From the NCBI GenBank assembly GCA_003367665.1, contig QKXI01000013.1, forward strand, positions 48,803 through 112,802: 64,000 bases of DNA, written 5' to 3'. The position numbers were made by a program, and so were the translations under genes. This document shows, in pieces, positions 29,394-37,963 of the stretch (position 1 is the stretch's first letter; the number at the start of each line of letters is the position of its first letter). The notes under the pieces were generated by a model. It was not told the origin of the DNA, ran no database searches, and worked only from the letters and a program-made list of their open reading frames with translations. The stretch is from Leifsonia sp. ku-ls (GTDB lineage Bacteria > Actinomycetota > Actinomycetes > Actinomycetales > Microbacteriaceae).

Positions 29394-30680
29394 ATGAGTC
29401 GCACAACCGTCGCCCTGCTCGCCGCGCTGGAGGCGCTCATCGTCGCCGCCATCGGCCTCGGCATCTGCCTTGTCCCGATCGCGATCCTGTGGGCGGCGCA
29501 GTACCAGCTGGGCGCGGACTTCACCGTCGTCTGGCGTTCGGCCGCCGACATCTGGCTGGTCGGGCACGGGGTCAACCTCACCGTCGCGCTCGATCCGCAG
29601 ACGGTCGCGCAGCTCGGCCTGCCCGCGGCGGGGACGCCGTTCCAGGTGACGATCGCCCTGCTCGGCTTCTCCGTTCTCACCGCCGGCCTCGGCGTCCGCA
29701 CCGGGATGCGCGCCGCGGAGACCGGGCAGCGTCTCGTCGGCACCGCGAGCGCGCTCGTGACCTTCGCCGTCCTCTCCACGCTCGTGGTGCTCACCGCGGG
29801 CGCGCCCATGGTGCGGCCGTCGATCTGGCAGGGCATCCTGCTCCCGCCGTTCGTCTACGGGCTCGGGATCGCCGTCGGGCTCGGGCTCGCCGCCCTGCGC
29901 GGCACGTCCGCCGACGACGCCGCACTGCGCTCGGCCGACGGCCCGGCGGACGGGAGGGCGGGCGCCACGCCGCGGACGTCCGACGGCGGGGGAGCCGTGC
30001 TGTCGCTGCTGCGCACCCGCACCCGCCCCGTTCCGGAGGCGCTCGCCGACGGCGCCGTCGCCGCGGTGCGCGCGGGCTCCGCGGCCACCGCCATGATCAT
30101 CGGGGTCGCGGCGCTCATCCTCGCGCTGCTGATCTTCGGCAACTACGGCGCCATCATCAGCCTCTACGAGCAGCTGCAGACCGGCGTCGCGGGCGGGGTG
30201 GCCCTGACCATCGGCCAGCTCGCGATCCTGCCGAACCTGGTGGTGTGGCTGGCCTCGTGGCTCGTCGGGCCGGGCTTCGCGATCGGCACGGGCTCCGCGG
30301 TCAGCCCGCTCGGGACCGCCCTCGGGCCGCTGCCGGGTCTGCCGCTGTTCGGCGTCATCCCGCCGGGCGGCTTCGCCTTCGGTCTCGTCGGCGTGGTCGT
30401 CCCGATCCTCGCCGGATTCGTCAGCGGCGTGCTGCTGCGGGCGCGTCCCGGGGCGCATCGGATGGACGACCTCCGCTCGACCGGCCTGACGGCCCTCGGG
30501 ATGGGCGTGGTCGCGGGCATCGAGCTCGGTCTGCTCGCCTGGTGGTCGTCCGGAGCGCTCGGTCCCGGTCGCCTGCACGACGTCGGCCCGAACCCGTGGC
30601 TCGTCGGCGCGATCGCCGCCGCCGAGGTGGCCGTCGCCGCCGCCATCGGACTGGCGGTCGCCGGACGCGTGCGGCGGTGA
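29394..30680 (+). CDS. DUF6350 polytopic membrane protein
   Basis: 428 residues with about nine to ten hydrophobic segments, no soluble domain. Recognisable by [22 protein letters not shown]-like spacing (here [18 protein letters not shown]), [29 protein letters not shown] and GSAVSPLG, typical of the family that sits directly before purN in many Micrococcales. Function unknown. A gap of 32 bases with a leaderless-type promoter separates it from purN, so the linkage may be evolutionary only. A Gly/Asp/Ala-rich cytoplasmic loop occupies residues about 175-205. Confidence 0.82.
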   Translation: MSRTTVALLAALEALIVAAIGLGICLVPIAILWAAQYQLGADFTVVWRSAADIWLVGHGVNLTVALDPQTVAQLGLPAAGTPFQVTIALLGFSVLTAGLGVRTGMRAAETGQRLVGTASALVTFAVLSTLVVLTAGAPMVRPSIWQGILLPPFVYGLGIAVGLGLAALRGTSADDAALRSADGPADGRAGATPRTSDGGGAVLSLLRTRTRPVPEALADGAVAAVRAGSAATAMIIGVAALILALLIFGNYGAIISLYEQLQTGVAGGVALTIGQLAILPNLVVWLASWLVGPGFAIGTGSAVSPLGTALGPLPGLPLFGVIPPGGFAFGLVGVVVPILAGFVSGVLLRARPGAHRMDDLRSTGLTALGMGVVAGIELGLLAWWSSGALGPGRLHDVGPNPWLVGAIAAAEVAVAAAIGLAVAGRVRR

Positions 30681-30700
30681 TCGGTTCCGCCGCGCGCCGC

Positions 30701-30706
30701 TAGGCT
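30701..30706 (+). promoter_or_regulatory. -10 box of purN (leaderless)
   Basis: TAGGCT lies 6 bases before the GTG at 30713. No ribosome binding site would be left on the mRNA. Confidence 0.55.
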
Positions 30707-30712
30707 GGTGGG

Positions 30713-31306
30713 GTGCTCTCGATTGTGGTGCTGATCTCCGGCGGTGGCTCCAACCTGCGCGCTCTGCTGGAGGCGTCCGAGGACGCCGAGTTCCCGGCCC
30801 GCGTCGTCGCCGTCGGGGCCGATCGCGAGGCCGACGGGTTCGAGCACGCGGAGCGGTTCGGCATCCCGACCTTCACCGTGCCGTTCACCTCCTACGCGAA
30901 CCGCGAGGAGTGGGGGGACGCCCTGCTGGAGCAGATCCGGCAGTGGGAGCCCGACCTCACCATCCTCTCCGGGTTCATGCGGCTGGTGCCGCCGCGCGTC
31001 GTGGAGGCCCTCTCGCCGAACCTGATCAACACGCACCCCGCCTACCTGCCGGAGTTCCCCGGCGCGCACGCGGTGCGGGACGCCCTCGCCGCGGGCGTGA
31101 CGCAGACCGGTGCGAGCCTCATCGTCGTCGACAACGGAGTGGACGCGGGCCCGATCATCAGCCAGGAGCGCGTGGAGGTGCTGCCCGGCGACACCGAGGC
31201 CGCCTTGCACGAGCGCATCAAACCCGTGGAGCGACGGCTGCTCATCGACGCCGTGCTCGACATCGCCAACGGACACATCGACCTCGAGGAGCTTGCCAGA
31301 GCATGA
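30713..31306 (+). CDS. purN: Phosphoribosylglycinamide formyltransferase
   Basis: 197 residues. Transfers formyl from 10-formyl-THF to GAR, the third step of purine synthesis. [17 protein letters not shown] binds the phosphate; the catalytic Asn-His-Asp are in [19 protein letters not shown] and [11 protein letters not shown]. The GTG at 30713 is supported by the -10 box 6 bases upstream. The stop overlaps the purH ATG by ATGA, so purN and purH are translationally coupled. Confidence 0.96.
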   Translation: MLSIVVLISGGGSNLRALLEASEDAEFPARVVAVGADREADGFEHAERFGIPTFTVPFTSYANREEWGDALLEQIRQWEPDLTILSGFMRLVPPRVVEALSPNLINTHPAYLPEFPGAHAVRDALAAGVTQTGASLIVVDNGVDAGPIISQERVEVLPGDTEAALHERIKPVERRLLIDAVLDIANGHIDLEELARA

Positions 31307-32883
31307 GCGGACCCCGCCACGACGCCAGCCTGTACCGCGAACGGGACCTCGTCCCGATCCGCCGCGCCCTGATCTCGGTCAGCGACAAGACCGGGCTGCT
31401 CGACCTGGCCGCCGCGCTGGCGTCCGCCGGCGTCGAGATCGTCTCCACCGGGTCCACCGCGCAGACGATCCGCGACGCGGGCCACGATGTGACCGACGTC
31501 GCCAGCGTGACCGGGTTCCCGGAGTCCCTCGACGGCCGCGTGAAGACGCTGCACCCGGCCATCCATTCGGGTCTGCTCGCCGACCTGCGGCTCGCCTCGC
31601 ACGAGGAGCAGCTGAAGGATCTGGGCATCGAGCCGTTCGAGCTGGTGGTCGTCAACCTGTACCCGTTCGTGGAGACCGTGGCGTCGGGGGCGGTCGGCGA
31701 CGACGTCGTCGAGCAGATCGACATCGGCGGCCCGGCGATGGTCCGTGCGTCGGCGAAGAACCACGCGAACGTCGCGATCGTGGTGTCGCCGGACGACTAC
31801 GGCCTGATCGCCGAGGCGGTCGCCGCGGGCGGCACGACCTTCGACCAGCGGCGCGAGCTCGCGTCGAAGGCGTTCGCGCACACGGCCGGGTACGACGGCG
31901 CGGTCGCCGCCTGGTTCGCCGGCAAGGCCCCCTCGACCGACGATTTCCCGGAACGCTGGGAGGCCCGCGCCGAGCTCAAGCAGACGCTCCGCTACGGCGA
32001 GAACTCGCACCAGGCGGCGGCGCTCTACGCCGACCCGGCCGGCCGCGGCATCGCCCAGGCGACCCAGCTCGGCGGCAAGGAGATGTCGTACAACAACTAC
32101 GTGGACGCCGACGCGGCCCTGCGCAGCGCCTACGACTTCGATCAGCCCGCCGTGGCGATCATCAAGCACGCGAACCCGTGCGGCATCGCGGTCGCGGACG
32201 ACATCGCCGAGGCCCACCGCAAGGCGCACGAGTGCGACCCGGTCTCCGCCTACGGCGGGGTCATCGCGGCGAACCGCACCGTGACCCTGGCGATGGCCGA
32301 GACGGTGAAGGGCATCTTCACCGAGGTGCTCATCGCGCCGGCGTACGAGCCGGAGGCGCTGCAGCTGCTGCAGACCAAGAAGAACCTGCGCATCCTGCAG
32401 CTGCCGGAGGACTACGCCCGGTCGTTGACCGAGTTCCGCCAGATCTCGGGCGGCGTGCTGGTGCAGGACAGCGACCGGTTCGACGAGTTCAGCTCCGCCG
32501 GGTGGACGCTCGTGGCCGGCGAGGAGGCCGACGCAGCGACCCGCGCCGACCTCGAGTTCGCCTGGAAGGCCTGCCGCGCGGTCAAGTCCAACGCGATCCT
32601 GCTCGCCCACGACGGGGCGTCGGTCGGCGTCGGCATGGGTCAGGTCAACCGCGTCGACTCCTGCAACCTCGCGGTCAGCCGCGCGGGCGACCGCGCGCGC
32701 GGCTCCGTCGCCGCCTCCGACGCGTTCTTCCCGTTCGCGGACGGCCCGCAGATCCTGATCGAGGCCGGCGTGCGGGCGATCGTGCAGCCGGGCGGCAGCA
32801 TCCGCGACGAGGAGGTCGTCGAGGCGGCGAAGGCGGCCGGCGTGACGATGTACTTCACCGGGGAGCGACACTTCTTCCACTGA
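31303..32883 (+). CDS. purH: Bifunctional AICAR transformylase/IMP cyclohydrolase
   Basis: 526 residues, full length. Catalyses the last two steps to IMP. The N-terminal IMP cyclohydrolase domain has [47 protein letters not shown]; the AICAR transformylase domain has [14 protein letters not shown], the catalytic Lys-His in [12 protein letters not shown], and ends in the conserved [14 protein letters not shown]. Start ATG 31303 overlaps the purN stop. IMP made here is the substrate of guaB in the same window. Confidence 0.97.
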   Translation: MSGPRHDASLYRERDLVPIRRALISVSDKTGLLDLAAALASAGVEIVSTGSTAQTIRDAGHDVTDVASVTGFPESLDGRVKTLHPAIHSGLLADLRLASHEEQLKDLGIEPFELVVVNLYPFVETVASGAVGDDVVEQIDIGGPAMVRASAKNHANVAIVVSPDDYGLIAEAVAAGGTTFDQRRELASKAFAHTAGYDGAVAAWFAGKAPSTDDFPERWEARAELKQTLRYGENSHQAAALYADPAGRGIAQATQLGGKEMSYNNYVDADAALRSAYDFDQPAVAIIKHANPCGIAVADDIAEAHRKAHECDPVSAYGGVIAANRTVTLAMAETVKGIFTEVLIAPAYEPEALQLLQTKKNLRILQLPEDYARSLTEFRQISGGVLVQDSDRFDEFSSAGWTLVAGEEADAATRADLEFAWKACRAVKSNAILLAHDGASVGVGMGQVNRVDSCNLAVSRAGDRARGSVAASDAFFPFADGPQILIEAGVRAIVQPGGSIRDEEVVEAAKAAGVTMYFTGERHFFH

Positions 32884-32918
32884 CATTGCGGGACCCTCGC
32901 GGGCGCGGGAGAATGGAC

Positions 32919-32937
32919 GGCGGTCCACAAGACCGCC
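32919..32937 (+). terminator. Possible weak terminator after purH
   Basis: GGCGGTC, five bases, GACCGCC, then ACACCTTTT. The 7-bp stem is short, so efficiency is doubtful; it also lies in the leader of the next gene. Confidence 0.4.
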
Positions 32938-32972
32938 ACACCTTTTCACCGCGATCCCACGAGGAGACACCG

Positions 32973-34028
32973 ATGTCCGTCCTGCCCGCAGACCTGCCGC
33001 ACGAAACACTGCACGTCGTGAAGGGGAGGCGGAGCGGCCTCACCATCAGCATCGCGGTCCACTCCACCGTCCTCGGTCCCGCCCTCGGCGGCTGCCGGGT
33101 CTGGACGTACGACTCCTGGCAGGAGGCGGTCGCCGACTCGCTGCGCCTGGCCGAGGGGATGACGCTGAAGAACGCCGCCGCCGGCCTCCACCGCGGCGGC
33201 GGAAAAGCCGTCGTCTACGTGCCGCGCGGCACCACGCTGTCGCCGACCGAGCGGTACGAGGCCATGCTCGACCTCGGCGACGCCGTCGAGACGCTCGGCG
33301 GCAGCTACATGACCGCGGAGGACGTCGGCACGAGCGCCGAGGACATGTCGGTCGTCGCCACCCGCACCGCGCACGTCTGCGGCCTCCCGCCGTCGGAGGG
33401 CGGCGTCGGCGAGCCGAGCGACGCGACCGCCGCCGGTGTCTACGCGGGGCTGCTGTCCACCCTGGAGCAGGTCTTCGGCAGCCGCTCGGTCTCCGGGCGG
33501 CACGTGATCGTGCTCGGCCTCGGGCACGTCGGCTCGCTCATCGCGATGCGGCTGGCGAGCGAGGGCGCTGTGCTGACCGTCACCGACGTGAACCCGGCCA
33601 AGCGCGCACTGGCCGAGGCGCTCGGCGCCACCTGGGTCGAGCCGGAGGAGGCGCACCGGGTCGAGGGCGACCTGTTCGTCCCCGCGGGCGTCGGCGGCGT
33701 GCTGACGGAGCGCGTCATCGACGAGCTGCGCGTGCGTGCGGTGGTCGGGCCGGCCAACAACCAGCTGGCGGAGCGTTCCGGGGCCGAGCGGCTGGCCGCG
33801 CGGGGCATCCTGTGGGCGCCCGACTTCGTCGTGAACGCCGGTGGCGTGATCTTCCTCTCCATGGCCGGCGAGCCGGGCGTCACCGCCGAGGCGACGCAGG
33901 AGCGGGTCGAGCGCATCGGCGACACGGTCACCGAGATCTTCCGCGTCGCGGCCGAGCGGGGCGTCACCACGCTCGAGGCGGCGGAGGAGCTGGCGCTCGG
34001 CCGGCTGCGGGAGCCAGCGAACGCATAG
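32973..34028 (+). CDS. Glu/Leu/Phe/Val dehydrogenase family protein
   Basis: 351 residues, the length of branched-chain amino acid (leucine/valine) dehydrogenases rather than the longer glutamate enzymes. The substrate domain has LGPALGGCRVW, the catalytic-lysine region LAEGMTLKNAAAGLHRGGGKAV, and TAEDVGTSAEDM. The NAD domain has the Rossmann motif VIVLGLGHVGSLIAMRLASEG and VGPANNQLAE. It would deaminate an L-amino acid to its 2-oxo acid with NAD+. GAGGAGA lies 5 bases before ATG 32973. The following gene encodes a dimethylargininase, so both may serve amino-acid catabolism, but they have separate promoters. Confidence 0.9.
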   Translation: MSVLPADLPHETLHVVKGRRSGLTISIAVHSTVLGPALGGCRVWTYDSWQEAVADSLRLAEGMTLKNAAAGLHRGGGKAVVYVPRGTTLSPTERYEAMLDLGDAVETLGGSYMTAEDVGTSAEDMSVVATRTAHVCGLPPSEGGVGEPSDATAAGVYAGLLSTLEQVFGSRSVSGRHVIVLGLGHVGSLIAMRLASEGAVLTVTDVNPAKRALAEALGATWVEPEEAHRVEGDLFVPAGVGGVLTERVIDELRVRAVVGPANNQLAERSGAERLAARGILWAPDFVVNAGGVIFLSMAGEPGVTAEATQERVERIGDTVTEIFRVAAERGVTTLEAAEELALGRLREPANA

Positions 34029-34039
34029 CGGCGCTCCGC

Positions 34040-34045
34040 TAGGTT
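34040..34045 (+). promoter_or_regulatory. -10 box of dimethylargininase gene (leaderless)
   Basis: TAGGTT lies 7 bases before ATG 34053. Confidence 0.5.
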
Positions 34046-34052
34046 GGTTCCC

Positions 34053-35252
34053 ATGACGTCTTCCTGGGGCCGTAGGCTCGCCGCATCCATCTCCGCCGCC
34101 GTCGCCGTCGCCGCGATCGCGTTCGTCGCCTCGACGTTCGTGATCCTGGTGGCCAGCCAGCTGAACTCGGCGGCGCTCGCCACGACGACGCCGTACGTGG
34201 GCTGGAACACCCTGGTCGCGCTGGTGCTCGGCTTCGGTGCGGCCCTGCTCGGCGCGTTCGAGCGGCGCTGGATCGCGGTGGTGACGGGTGTCGTGCTCGC
34301 CCTGGTGAGCACGCTGCTCGGCACGCTGATCCTGTTCACGGTGCTCAAGGTGACCCTCACCGGCGAGGCGTGGGGCCAGCTGTTCCAGTCCTTCGTCGGC
34401 ATCAACCTGCCGTTCTGGCTGGCGGTCGCGATCGCCTTCCCGACCGCCGGCTATGCGGTGTTCCGCGCGATCGAGGGCGGGGAGCGCACCGAGCGCCGCA
34501 TCGCTCTGGTGCGCATCCCCGCCGCCAACCTGGCCGAGGGCCTCGTCACCCACATCGACCGCGAGCCGGTGGATGCGGAGCTCGCCGACAAGCAGTGGGA
34601 CGCCTACGTCGCCGCGCTGTCCGAGGCCGGCTGGCAGACCGTCGAGGTCGCGAGCGCCGACCGCATGGCCGACTCGGTGTTCGTCGAGGACACGGCCGTC
34701 GTCTTCGGCGACCTCGCCGTGATCAGCCGTCCGGGCGCCGAGTCGCGACAGAACGAGACCGCGGGCACCGAGGCCGCGCTGCGCGCCCAGGGCCTGCGCC
34801 TGGAGCGCATCGAGGCGCCCGGCACGCTGGACGGCGGCGATGTGCTCAAGGTCGGCTCGACCGTCTACGTCGGCCGTGGCGGCCGCACCAACGCGGAGGG
34901 CATCCGCCAGCTGCGCGCCATCGTCGGCCCGCTCGGCTACTCGGTGGTCGCGGTGCCGGTCACCAAGGCGTTGCACCTGAAGACCGCCGTGACCGCGCTG
35001 CCGGACGGCATGGTCATCGGCTACGAGCCGATCGTCGACGACCCGCGCATCTTCGAGCGGTTCCTGCCGGTGCCCGAGGCGCACGGCACCGCGGTCGTGG
35101 TCCTCTCCGACGACACGGTGCTGATGTCGTCCTCGGCGCCCCAGTCGGTGGCGCTCGTCGAAGACCTCGGCTACACGGTCGTGCAGGTCGACATCTCGGA
35201 GTTCGAGAAGCTGGAGGGCTGCGTCACCTGCCTTTCCATCCGCATCCGCTGA
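34053..35252 (+). CDS. Membrane-fused dimethylargininase (DDAH)
   Basis: 399 residues. Residues 1-140 contain four hydrophobic segments (AAVAVAAIAFVASTFVILVA, TLVALVLGFGAALLGAF, WIAVVTGVVLALVSTLL, LPFWLAVAIAFPTAGYAVF). Residues 150-399 are a DDAH/amidinotransferase-fold domain: DSVFVEDTAVVF, the catalytic H308 in LHLKTAVTAL, and the nucleophile C393 in GCVTCLSIR, all aligned with DDAH family positions. DDAH hydrolyses N-omega-methylated arginines to citrulline and methylamines. Classical DDAH enzymes are soluble and about 260-290 residues, so the membrane half is an addition. The start is fixed by TAGGTT 7 bases upstream. Substrate not proven. Confidence 0.83.
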   Translation: MTSSWGRRLAASISAAVAVAAIAFVASTFVILVASQLNSAALATTTPYVGWNTLVALVLGFGAALLGAFERRWIAVVTGVVLALVSTLLGTLILFTVLKVTLTGEAWGQLFQSFVGINLPFWLAVAIAFPTAGYAVFRAIEGGERTERRIALVRIPAANLAEGLVTHIDREPVDAELADKQWDAYVAALSEAGWQTVEVASADRMADSVFVEDTAVVFGDLAVISRPGAESRQNETAGTEAALRAQGLRLERIEAPGTLDGGDVLKVGSTVYVGRGGRTNAEGIRQLRAIVGPLGYSVVAVPVTKALHLKTAVTALPDGMVIGYEPIVDDPRIFERFLPVPEAHGTAVVVLSDDTVLMSSSAPQSVALVEDLGYTVVQVDISEFEKLEGCVTCLSIRIR

Positions 35253-35264
35253 GGCGGCCGCCGG

Positions 35265-35790
35265 TCAGTCCGGCGTCTTCGGCAGGAGACACCACACGGC
35301 GGCGGCCGCCGCGATGACGGCCGCCGCCGACCAGCCGGCGCCCACGCGCCGAGGGCGGCGACGAGCACGAGTGCGGAGGTGCCGAGGGCCGTGCCGAGCT
35401 GAGCGCCGGTTTTCAGGATGCCGCTCGCGCTGCCCGACAGATGTTCCGGGACCGTCGTGCCGATCGTCGTGGCGGCGACGGAGGAGAGGCCGAGCCCGGC
35501 GCCGGCCAGTGCGACGCCGGCGAAGACGCCCCACCACGTCCCGACGGTCACGGCCATCAGCAGGCAGCCGAGCGCGGTCGCGGCGACGCCGAGGCCGCTC
35601 ACTCGGTAGGGGGCCAGGCGGGCGAGCAGCGCCCGGGTGCTGGTCGAGGTGAGGATGACCGCGACGCTCAGCAGCGCCGCCAGTGGCAGGTTCACCCGGA
35701 ACACGGCCGGCCGGCCGAACGCCTGCACCAGGAAGCCGCCGACCAGGAAGCCCGACGCCCCGGCCCCGCCACGGTACGCGCGACGGCCGA
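35265..35790 (-). pseudogene. MFS transporter remnant (DHA2-like), truncated and frameshifted
   Basis: One frame encodes GFLVGGFLVQAFGRPAVFRVNLPL, matching the TM5-TM6 region of drug:H+ antiporters, then jumps to GAGLGLSSVAATTIGTTVPEHLSGSASGILKTGAQLGTALG, which belongs near TM11-12. The first five membrane segments and most of the centre are missing. Near 35340-35350 the reading frame shifts: the plausible ending GWSAAAVIAAAAAVWCLLPKTPD continues in another frame and stops at 35265. The normal start is absent. This is a decayed transporter gene, with deletion and frameshift, next to an intact multidrug-type ABC exporter. Confidence 0.75.
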
Positions 35791-35814
35791 CACTCGAGTC
35801 CGGTGAGAAAACTC

Positions 35815-35844
35815 TTGCTAACCACCGCAACCTGGCAATATGCT
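35815..35844 (+). promoter_or_regulatory. Promoter of the ABC exporter operon
   Basis: TTGCTA (35815-35820), 18 bases, TATGCT (35839-35844): a strong SigA-type promoter. Expected start of transcription is about 35851, giving a leader of about 280 bases before the first ABC gene. Confidence 0.65.
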
Positions 35845-35900
35845 GTAGGGCTGCCTTGTCGCGGCACAGAGGACGCATTCATCGAGGCTGGGAGGACGCC

Positions 35901-35987
35901 ATGACGACGATCGAGACCGCACGAAAGACCACCGTGCCCGGGTCCGTCGCCGCCCTCGTGGCCGGCGCCCGACCGTACGGGCGGTAG
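35901..35987 (+). CDS. Possible 28-residue leader peptide
   Basis: A short ORF with GGGAGG 5 bases before its ATG, placed about 50 bases after the promoter of the ABC exporter operon. It begins [15 protein letters not shown] and ends GARPYGR, then TAG. It is not recognisable as a domain. Its position, between a strong promoter and a structured 140-base spacer ahead of two drug-type ABC genes, resembles the BmrB leader peptide that controls bmrCD in Bacillus by ribosome-mediated attenuation. That function is inference; translation is not shown. Confidence 0.4.
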   Translation: MTTIETARKTTVPGSVAALVAGARPYGR

Positions 35988-36042
35988 GTCACCCGCCCCC
36001 GCGCGCCGTTCCCGCGCGCAACGCACCCTCTCTCCACGGGGT

Positions 36043-36105
36043 CTGCCACCGTCGGCAGGCCTTCGGCGACTCCTCCGCGCGGTCGCCGCCGACCCACGAC
36101 GTCGG
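36043..36105 (+). promoter_or_regulatory. Competing hairpins in the ABC exporter leader
   Basis: GTCGGC (36051-36056) can pair with GCCGAC (36088-36093), enclosing GGCGAC (36065-36070) paired with GTCGCC (36082-36087). Alternative stems exclude the outer helix: CTGCC (36043-36047) with GGCAG (36054-36058), and CCGAC (36089-36093) with GTCGG (36101-36105). Such exclusive pairings are what an attenuator needs, though GC-rich DNA forms stems easily. Confidence 0.35.
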
Positions 36106-36130
36106 ACCACTCACAGAAAACGGAATCTCC

Positions 36131-37963
36131 ATGTCTGCCGCCACGGCACAGAAGAACACCACGAAGAAGCGGGCGGGCACCGTGCGCACCCTGTTGCGCA
36201 TTCTGCCGTTCGCCAAGTCCGCCGCGCCGCGCATCGTGCTCGGCATGGTCGCCGCGCTGCTCGCCAGCCTGGTCGCGCTGAGCATCCCGCAGGTGCTGCG
36301 CTGGCTGGTCGACGGTCCGCTGTCGACCGGCGATCCCAGCGCGGTGTGGCCCGCCGCGCTGCTCGTCGTCGGCCTGGGCGCGGCCGAGGCGGTCTTCATC
36401 TCGCTCCGGCGCTGGTTCGTGCTCACCCCGGGAACGCACGTCGAGGCGCGGATGCGGAACGCCCTGTACGCGCAGCTGCAGGACCTGCCGGTCGCCTTCC
36501 ACGACCGCTGGCCGAGCGGTCAGCTGCTCTCGCGTGCCGTCAGCGACCTAAGTCTGATCCGGCGCTGGCTGTCGTTCGGCATCGTCCTGCTCGTGGTCAA
36601 CGTGGTCACGATCGTGGTCGGCTTCGCCATCCTGATCGGCTGGAACTGGATCCTGGGGCTCATCTTCCTGGTCTGCTCCGTGCCGCTGTGGATCTACGGC
36701 TTCGTCTTCGAGAACAAGTACTCGGTCGTCGCCCGACGCAGCCAGGACCAGGCCGGCGACCTCGCCACAGCGGTGGAGGAGTCGGTACACGGCATCCGCG
36801 TGCTCAAGGCGTTCGGCCGCGGCAAGCACGCCCTGAAGAGCTTCGAGTCGCAGGCGGAGCAGTTGCGCGGCACCGAGATCGAGAAGGCCAAGGCGATCGC
36901 GGGCATCTGGCTCTGGCTGCTGCTGGTGCCGGACGTCGCGTTCGCGATCTGCCTCGTCGTCGGCGTGTGGCTGTCCTCGCAGGGCCAGCTGTCCGTCGGT
37001 GAGCTGGTGGCGTTCTTCGCGACGGCCACCGTGCTGCGGTTCCCGATCGAGTCGATCGGCTTCCTGCTCTCGATGACGTTCGACACGCGCACCGCGGCCG
37101 ACCGGTACTTCGAGGTGATGGACGAGACCAACGCGATCATCGACCCGGCCGACCCGAAGCGCATCCAGGAGCCCCGCGGCGAGCTCGTCTTCGACGACGT
37201 GCACTTCCGCTACCAGGACTCGCCGGAGCGCTTCCCCGACCTGCTCGACGGCGTGCGCCTGACCGTGCGCCCGGGGGAGACGATGGCCCTGGTCGGCCTG
37301 ACCGGTTCGGGCAAGTCGACCCTGACCGCGCTCACCACCCGCCTGTACGACGTGACCGGTGGCGCGGTGAAGGTGGACGGCGTCGACGTGCGCGACCTCA
37401 CCCGCTACGACCTGCGCAAGGCGATCGCCATGGCGTTCGAGGACGCGACGCTGTTCTCGGCCTCCGTGCGCGACAACGTGCTGCTCGGCCGCGACGACCT
37501 CGACCCCGCCTCGGCGGAGGCCGAGCGCGTGCTCACCGAGGCGCTCGAGATCGCACAGGCCGGCTTCGTCTACGACCTGCCCGAGGGCGACGAGACGAAG
37601 GTCGGCGAGGAGGGGCTCAGCCTCTCCGGCGGCCAGCGGCAGCGTCTCGCGCTCGCCCGTGCCGTCGCGGCGAACCCGAGCATCCTGGTGCTCGACGACC
37701 CGCTGTCGGCGCTCGACGTGGACACGGAGGCACTGGTCGAGGCCGCCCTGCGGCGGGTGCTCGCGTCGACCACCGCGCTGATCGTCGCGCACCGGCCGTC
37801 CACGGTCATGCTCGCCGACCGGGTCGCGCTGCTGGAGGACGGCCGCATCACCGCGGTCGGCACCCACAGCGAGCTGCTCGCCACCAGCGAGCACTACCGC
37901 TTCGTCATCTCCAGCCTGGAGGACGAACAGAACGAGGAGATCCTGGAGGAGGTGAACCTGTGA
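36131..37963 (+). CDS. ABC exporter half-transporter, degenerate ATP site
   Basis: 610 residues: a six-TM exporter domain (residues about 35-330) followed by an ATPase domain. The Walker A is [14 protein letters not shown] near residue 386, the signature [16 protein letters not shown] is canonical, and the H-loop LIVAHRPST is present. In the Walker [13 protein letters not shown]523 stands where the catalytic glutamate should be. This marks the subunit that contributes the non-hydrolysing site of a heterodimeric exporter (BmrC/TM287 type). The partner gene overlaps by GTGA. Likely role: export of drugs or lipophilic compounds at the cytoplasmic membrane; substrate unknown. Confidence 0.92.
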   Translation: MSAATAQKNTTKKRAGTVRTLLRILPFAKSAAPRIVLGMVAALLASLVALSIPQVLRWLVDGPLSTGDPSAVWPAALLVVGLGAAEAVFISLRRWFVLTPGTHVEARMRNALYAQLQDLPVAFHDRWPSGQLLSRAVSDLSLIRRWLSFGIVLLVVNVVTIVVGFAILIGWNWILGLIFLVCSVPLWIYGFVFENKYSVVARRSQDQAGDLATAVEESVHGIRVLKAFGRGKHALKSFESQAEQLRGTEIEKAKAIAGIWLWLLLVPDVAFAICLVVGVWLSSQGQLSVGELVAFFATATVLRFPIESIGFLLSMTFDTRTAADRYFEVMDETNAIIDPADPKRIQEPRGELVFDDVHFRYQDSPERFPDLLDGVRLTVRPGETMALVGLTGSGKSTLTALTTRLYDVTGGAVKVDGVDVRDLTRYDLRKAIAMAFEDATLFSASVRDNVLLGRDDLDPASAEAERVLTEALEIAQAGFVYDLPEGDETKVGEEGLSLSGGQRQRLALARAVAANPSILVLDDPLSALDVDTEALVEAALRRVLASTTALIVAHRPSTVMLADRVALLEDGRITAVGTHSELLATSEHYRFVISSLEDEQNEEILEEVNL

